Assembly (NCBI GenBank): GCA_021904315.1
Contig: CM038918.1
Coordinates: 1,379,349 to 1,443,348 of the forward strand
Reading direction: 5' to 3'
Source: Sphagnum magellanicum
Taxonomy: Eukaryota > Streptophyta > Sphagnopsida > Sphagnales > Sphagnaceae
Length of the DNA stretch: 64,000 nt
Part shown: piece after piece, positions 57,447 to 64,000 of the stretch
Position numbering within the stretch: the stretch's first letter is position 1
How the letters are laid out: every line of letters begins with the position of its first letter
Program-made: the position numbers and the translations under genes
The notes under the pieces: generated by a model
The model's database searches: none
What the model was told of the DNA's origin: nothing
Seen by the model: the letters and a program-made list of their open reading frames with translations, nothing else

Positions 57447-60082
57447 GTAAGTCAATCAATATTACCAATGTTGGAGAATTGTATTCCATTATATTGTTAA
57501 ATTTTCTAGGAGCACATTTAATAAATAAAATTCAAATTGCAAGAAAAAGAATAACAATTTTTTTTAGTATGTTTATGCAGTTTTAAAACATGCATGAATG
57601 TCACCCTATTGTCCTTTGCTTTCTATATGCAATGTGGGGTATGTAACTTGTCAGTTACCTTCATGAGCTTCACTGAGGAGGAGGAGGACAAGACTAGCAA
57701 TCTTGGGACTATTTGTATAGTATATTTGAAAATTTTGATAAAGATGATAAAAGTTCCATTATACTTGGTTGATTATACCATTATTTTTCTCAATGTTATG
57801 ATAGGTGTAAATTCTACTTAGATTTGTTATTTACCCTACTAACAAACTTTACAACTTGTACACAAAATAACATTCAAATCACATATAATCTATTACTCTA
57901 CACCATTCAAGTTATTATATTCTAGATTATAGTCACACATTGATCTCATTAATGTTAAATTGTTCCATTGTTTCCCAGATTCTAAATTAACTTTGATAAT
58001 CAAAATCTATGATCAAATTTTAATGATTTAGTTAGAAAATGCAATAGAAGCAGCATTAGCATATAGTTATTGTTTCTTCATCAATATGCTACTTCTTTTT
58101 TTAATCATAATTGACCATATCAAACATCTATAATTTAAAAGTGTAGAAATCAGAAATGAAAAACAAGAAAACATGTGGTTCATAGCCCAATAGAATTTTT
58201 AACTACATATTGTGTTTTTACTGTATTCTCTAGAAATTTTTTAAATTTGTTTATGTGTGTAAAACATAAACCTTCATCACAAGCAAGATCTAAATTCTAA
58301 GTCCTTTCCTTCCAAAAGTAATTTGAAAATTAAAACTAAGCAAATGTTTTAATCATGTTTTGTTAAATTTCTGCCATTCATTTGGTAACATGTTACTTAG
58401 TATGGGTTTTTTGCACTTCTACAATTTTTACTTTCCTATTGGATTGAAAAAATGTGTAAAATTTTACCCATGATGCATAAGGCTTGAATTCAAACATTAA
58501 ATTGGGGGCATGCATTCTAATTGCTAGGTTAATCAAAAGCACATTTGTTACCAAAAACTAAGATCCTCCTTAAGCAATTAGTAATGAAAATTCCACCAAC
58601 CCTAGAATCAACAAAGGATTTCAGGTACTAAGTAAGACATAACATCAAGGTCTAAATTTTTTTACGTGTACCAAAATCACCCTTTTCTATATTTTTATCT
58701 AGTCTTTTTTTACCATATAAAGACACGAATTCATCGATGATTATGATGGAATTTAAAATTGTAATGGTCTAAAATATGATCCTTCTAAAATATTTCATAA
58801 TTTTTGACTTATTATTTATTATTGGGATCAAAATATAAAGTAAAAAATGATTGCAATAAGGATTAGGTCCTTTTCATCCTATGTGGTACACCTTATTAAA
58901 CGATTTTCACCCACCAAACATTGTTAGAATTTCATATACCTACATGTTGAAAATGAGAATATGTTATCATTATAAGTTGCAATAAAACAACATAATTAGA
59001 TGTAATGATTGAAATAGGGTTTGTTACTTTGGTAATGACAATAATTTTTTCACTTCCCACACTTTTGATCCTTGGTTTTAATTAATGTCATTATATGTAT
59101 TATCATCATTATGGTTCCTTCTTCCTCCTACTTTACACCCCTACTCCTTGCTTTATACAACCATTATAGAATGTGTTTTAACTAAAAAGATTGTTTTTGT
59201 TGTTATTGGTGTGGTTATACCTAATGGTCTATGGGAAGTGTAACTAGGGTAAGAATTGGTGTATTTCCTTTCTAGTTCTCTTGGCGCAATCATTACATAA
59301 ATGTGCTTAGCAACATCATGACATAAAGAGAGCAAAAAAAAGCCTAAGTTGATCTAATGGTGTGTTGGGAGTAAGGATGAAATAAGTGATAAGGTGCAAA
59401 CACATTAAAATGACATACATTGGTTATGGAGGATGTTAAAAGGCCTAAGGACTTTTTGGCTTCAAAAAACTTCTTTCTTGGCATTGTTATACATGTTTTG
59501 ATTTGGATTTTTACCAATTTCCAACATCTAAATATGCTAACTCATGTTGTTATGAAGTGCACAAAAATTTTGTTTTACATTCAAACGATATCTTCACTAT
59601 AACATAATTGTTAGTGTAATTAGATATCATTACACTTGTGTAAGCTTTCTTATATTGTCCCTCCCTATTTACTATGATTCGTTTGCCCATAATTATTTCC
59701 TTGATGGTTTTTCTTATGTCTTTTAAAGCAAATGAAAAAACACAATATATGCAATACCTTGTCGTGGTTTCTTTACGATCAAAATACATCATTTGATAGG
59801 ATTTTTTTCTATAGTTCATGCATGTTGGGAAATTTGAGAAATTGTGTCAAACATTAGTATGAGAAGTCGTGTCCATGACAATTGGATTACGTTACAATTA
59901 GAACTTCGAAATACCTAATATACAACTATTTTACAATTGTTTCATGGAAATATAGGAAATTCATTTTAAAATGCCACATTAAAAAACTAAAATTAGGGAT
60001 AATTATATTGTAGTTGCAAATTAGTTGCAAAACAAACATTTATATAGTACAGTGTACACACCCTAGATATGGTTGTAGTTAA
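57447..60082. other. AT-rich stretch without recognisable gene
   Basis: A 75-codon ORF (57594-57821) contains a run of Glu codons but matches nothing I know and does not fit the expected next ARM exon. The remainder shows no repeats of note except TAGTTGCAA words near 60010 that recur after 62400. Confidence 0.5.
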
Positions 60083-60879
60083 CACTACTAGGAAATGCAT
60101 TCAAATTCACTTTGGGTTTCACTAGATTTTTGAATGAATTTGGACATTTTCACCTAGTGAAATTGTTTAACCCCTTATTGAACAAGGACTAGTTGCTACG
60201 GACAATGACTTGTTTCACTAGTACCTAGGTGAAATAAGGTTATTTTCAAATGAAATAAAAATTTACCAAACCATTCACTTGCTAGTTAATTAATTAACAA
60301 GTATGGAAATTAATTAAATTTTAATTATTTAATATAGAATATTATTGATAATTTCATGATTTTTAAAGCCTATTATTTATTGACACGTGTCATTACCTAC
60401 ACTAGGTTAAAAACCTAGCCTAGGTAGGGTAGGTAGGCTATGTAATCAACCTAAGCACTTAGCCTACAAATTGATAAGAGAATATTCGATCAACATACCA
60501 TTGTACACATAACACCACCCATGAAGTTTGATCCCCTAACCTTTGGAATTGGGGCAATCACCCTTACCATCAAGCCACCACATTTGTTATGATATGTAAC
60601 ATTACATTTTATTTATCACATACTTCATTTTAAACATTACAAAAACATAAACTTTGAAAATTCATATCTTTTTAAAATTTTGTTCAAATGAAATGATTTG
60701 AGTTTACTTTTTTTAAAAATTCAATAATGTACATAATTACATTTATTTCCTTTTGAAAGTTTAAAATCATTTGAACAAAAAAAAAGTTGAATGTCATTAT
60801 TCAATAACATTTCAACGACCATTTTGTTTTTAAAAAAAGTTTAATAACTGGATTTTTTTTGTTAATATAATAATACGAC

Positions 60880-61380
60880 TTATGTTAAGCTACTTTCAAT
60901 TATTATATGATTATTTTTCATTAATTTAAATTATTTCACCCTACATTATTTATGGCTATTTTTAATTACTTTTGGTTATTTTTGGCTATTTCACCCTAAG
61001 CTACTTTTGGTTAGTTTTTACTATTTTAATTTATTTCAATTTAGGTTATTTTCAGCTATTGTAAGTTGTTTTTGATTATTTTATGTTATTTTTGGCTATT
61101 ATAAATTATTTCAATTTAAATTATTTGCAGTTATTATAAATTACTTTTGGTTATTTTAACTTATTTCACCTTAGGCTATTTTCAGTTATTGTAAGTTTTT
61201 TTTTCCTATTCTATGTTATTTTTGGCTATTGTAAATTATTTCAATTTAGACTACTTGTAACTATTATAAGTTACTTTTGACTATTGAAAGTTATTTCACC
61301 TTAAGTTATTTTTGTTTATTATAAATTATTTCACCTTAAATTATTTTTGGCAATCCTAAGCAATTATAATATATGGCTAT
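60880..61380. repeat. Degenerate array 1 inside the CACTA element
   Basis: Words TTATTTTTGGCTATTATAAA, TTATTTCAATTTAGGCTA and TTATTTCACCTTAAGTTA alternate. It is strongly T-rich on plus with no fixed period. Confidence 0.7.
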
Positions 61381-61389
61381 TGGTTGTTG

Positions 61390-61850
61390 TTTTATTAGTG
61401 TTATTGGTGGTTATTAATGGGTATTGATACCTATTCTATTTGGGGCTATCAATGTTTTTTAGTGGTTATTCTATTAATGACCATTAGTAGTTATTCTATT
61501 GGTGGCTATTGGTGGTTATTTTATTAATGGCTACTGGTGGCTATTAAATTAATGGCTATTAATGGCTATTCTATTATTGACTATTAGTGGCTATTCTATT
61601 AATGGCTACTAGTGGCTATTCTATTATTGGATATTATGGGTTATTCTATTAATGGTTACTAGTGGCTATTCTATTAATGGTTATTCGTGATTAATCTATT
61701 AATGGCTATTCGTGATTAATGGCTATTGGTGGCTATTTTATTAATGGCTTATTGGTGGCTATTCTATTAATGGCTATTGGTGGCTATTCTATTAATGGTT
61801 GTTGGTGGCTATTTTATAAATGGTTATTGTATTATAAATTATTGGTGGTT
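61390..61850. repeat. Array 2 inside the CACTA element, about 25-bp units
   Basis: Units read GGTGGCTATTCTATTAATGG then CTATT, a 25-bp period visibly built from five 5-mers (GGTGG, CTATT, CTATT, AATGG, CTATT), with many variants. The ORF at 61719-61952 is a by-product. Confidence 0.85.
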
Positions 61851-62377
61851 ATTATATGTTATATTACAACTATTGGTGATTATTGTATTATAAATTATTG
61901 TTTGATATTTTATTTTATATATCACAGGCTATTGGTAATTATTATGTTGTAGGGTATTTAAAATTATTTTTCATAGGTTATTATTTTCTATTTTAAGTTA
62001 TTTTTACCTTAGGTCATTATATTTTATTTTAGATAATTTTAAAGTTATTATGCTTAAGATAAAATAATTTATAATAACATATAATAACATAAAATATAAG
62101 TTAGAATAACTAAAGTAATTAAAAATAATATAGGGTATATCATAAACTACTATAAATAGAATATTTTAAAAAAACATATAAATAAACCTATTTCCTATAA
62201 TAAATTGTAATAGTGAATTATGTTAACTAGTAATGAAACATGATGTCTACATAGTGATATTATAGTGAAATAACTTTCACTATGTAAAATTAGTAAAATG
62301 CAATGAAATTATTTCACTTTTAAGGTCTCATAATGATTTAAGCTAATAAATTACACCCCACTTTGGTAGTAGTGTAA

Positions 62378-64000
62378 CCATGTTTGATTTTGTTGGCAAG
62401 TTGCAATTTAGTAACATGTGACAATTTCATTACAACTAAAGTAAATGTAGCACTTGATCAATCATTATTTTGCAACTAATGTATGGCCTTGACAAATATG
62501 ATCATGCCATGTGTATGCATTTTCACAAATATGATTTCGCCATGTGTATACATATGGCACTTTCAACTTGTTTGCAACTAGTTGTCAACTATGATTTTAA
62601 TTATGTCACTAAGTTGCCATTATATAAGAATTAATTTTCCAATATTTTACAACTATCAAGTTCAATTTTTTTATTACTAGTTTTGTATTACATTACAACT
62701 CACAACATCATGTTGCCCTATAAACCTATTATACCATATAATTAATTGAAGGTGAAAACCTATGTACTTTTGAAGTGAAGTAAAAGCAATGTGTATATTT
62801 GAATTTGGTTTTATATACCTTGATGTTTTGTACCTTAAACTTTTAGTTGCTTCATTACACTATAGGGAATCCTATCCATTCGGACCCATGCGTTTGTAAC
62901 TTTTGTCAAATCAACCATTTTTGCAACTTTAAATATAACAATACTTCGTGACACTTGGTAAAAATGACTTGTAGTCACATAAATGATTACAAAGTGGTTT
63001 GTAGTTGCATATGCAACTTATATTTGCAACTAATGTTGATTTGGATGAAAATGAAAAATACATTTATTTCATCCATTTTAATGGCATCTGAAAATAGATG
63101 AAAATGTAATTATTGCTGCAACTTGAAAAATGGTTCATAGGCCATTGGACACCATGTGACATCTTTTCAACATGATTTGTGACTATAAATCCTAGTCACA
63201 AATGCATATGTAATTAAATGTGAAACAATTGAATTAACCAATCAAATTGTTGGATTTAATGGTCTAATTGGTTTTCCCTTTATTTTTTCAATGAACTAAC
63301 CATTTAAAAATGTGTAGTAAGGTTTGGTGGGTTTATGAAGATTTCAAAGAAACCATGGCAATTATTGGTAAAAATAAAGCTATGAAATAAATAATATGTA
63401 TGTGGTTTATAAGAAGTAAATATTTTTTCATGTTGATACGTCATAATGTTATGTTTAATTAATTAATTAGGTTAGGTAATTACTCAATTGTTAAATTGTA
63501 GATTGTAAAGTAATGAGTAGTAAGCAATATGTATGTGGGCTAAGTAGGAGGTATTTTATAATGGTGATATGTGATTATATTTTTGTATTAATTGATTAAT
63601 TAATTAGCCTATGTAATTTATTGAACATGGTAGGTAGTAGGCGTAATTTATGACTCAATTATAAACATTATATAGTGAATAAGTTATATATCATACATCT
63701 AAAGTACATTTTGTTGATATAGTTATGATTTATTACAAGCAAAATTGTATAATAAAATTTCATAAATCAAATAGAGGTTTGAAATGTGAAAAAACATAAT
63801 TTATCATAATTTTAAGTAAAACTTAAAATGTTATATGTGTAGATGTAATAAAATTTATAGTTCCATAAAATCAATTAATAACATGGCATTACATAATATT
63901 TTGAAATTAAAATTGATTATCTAGATCAATCTTTTATATTAAAAATAATATAGTTGATAAAAGAGCTTTTATTATATTTATATTATAATTTATTTATGGT
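62378..64000. other. AT-rich stretch without recognisable gene
   Basis: TTGCAACTA and TAGTTGCAA words recur at 62400-63120, suggesting remains of another repeat around the CACTA insertion. TTAATTAATTAG-like runs recur near 63455 and 63590. No coding signal is seen. Confidence 0.5.

Larger units (their letters stand above)
60083..62374. mobile_element. Non-autonomous CACTA (En/Spm-type) element, 2292 bp
   Basis: The left end CACTACTAGGAAATGC and the inverted right end CACTACTACCAAAGTG share the CACTACTA terminus. Both are flanked by TAA (60080-60082 and 62375-62377), the 3-bp target duplication of CACTA elements. Sub-terminal TTTCACTAG and AGTGAAATAA words occur several times near each end (60120, 60165, 60210; 62255-62320), as expected for transposase binding sites. 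No transposase is encoded. The middle is two degenerate tandem arrays. It is well delimited and so perhaps not very old. Confidence 0.9.

Noticed and set aside
57594-57821. 75-codon ORF as the next ARABIDILLO exon
   Set aside because: The Glu-rich text does not match the expected ARM repeat after exon c, and the only similarity is compositional.
61719-61952. 77-codon ORF
   Set aside because: It is a by-product of the 25-bp array inside the CACTA element.
62856-62880. Second CACTA start (CACTATAGGGAATCC)
   Set aside because: No matching inverted end or TAA/other 3-bp duplication was found downstream in the window.

Overview
This looks like intergenic, repeat-dominated nuclear DNA from a land plant. 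The evidence is decayed plant gene exons with introns (PGAP1-like, organellar ribosomal protein uL3-like, ARABIDILLO-like ARM repeats), a CACTA-type element with TAA target duplications, an hAT-type MITE, pyrimidine-rich leader-like stretches and high A+T. I cannot name the species. The abundance of DUF7869-like and FCP1-like multicopy sequences makes me lean weakly to a non-angiosperm plant. I see no intact, clearly functional gene, no tRNA or rRNA gene and no CRISPR array.

Layout. 1-2050: a copy of repeat family A followed by a G-rich repeat zone. 2050-9030: AT-rich DNA with two neighbouring host gene fossils (PGAP1 5' exons, uL3m 3' exons) separated by a 125-bp tandem array, then a degenerate long-period repeat. 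9030-10851: repeat family B (copy B1). 10852-20502: the first copy (D1) of a large composite element, ending in unit E. 20503-23215: A copy plus two minisatellites. 23224-29640: two tandem B+A copies. 29640-33962: a 21-bp array, a CT-rich leader-like stretch and degenerate repeats. 33963-49209: the second, longer copy (D2) of the composite element with its unit E. 49210-53285: another A copy plus a long minisatellite with a 190-bp higher-order period. 53285-54871: hAT MITE and a third unit E without A. 54872-60082: AT-rich with ARABIDILLO-like exons. 60083-62374: non-autonomous CACTA element. The rest is AT-rich.

The most interesting object is the composite element seen twice (D1, D2). It combines a DUF7869-type gene (RNase-H/DDE-like candidate), two tandem FCP1/NIF-like HAD phosphatase domains and, only in D2, an extra unrecognised coding module. 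Modules are separated by arrays of a roughly 30-nt imperfect palindrome built around GGTGGCCACCTGATTCTA. Both copies are decayed. In D2 the DUF7869 module is mostly inverted, and an LTR-like segment sits at one inversion breakpoint. A GGATGAAA-core minisatellite family recurs next to A copies and at the left edge of the composite element. All functional assignments rest on motif reading without database searches.
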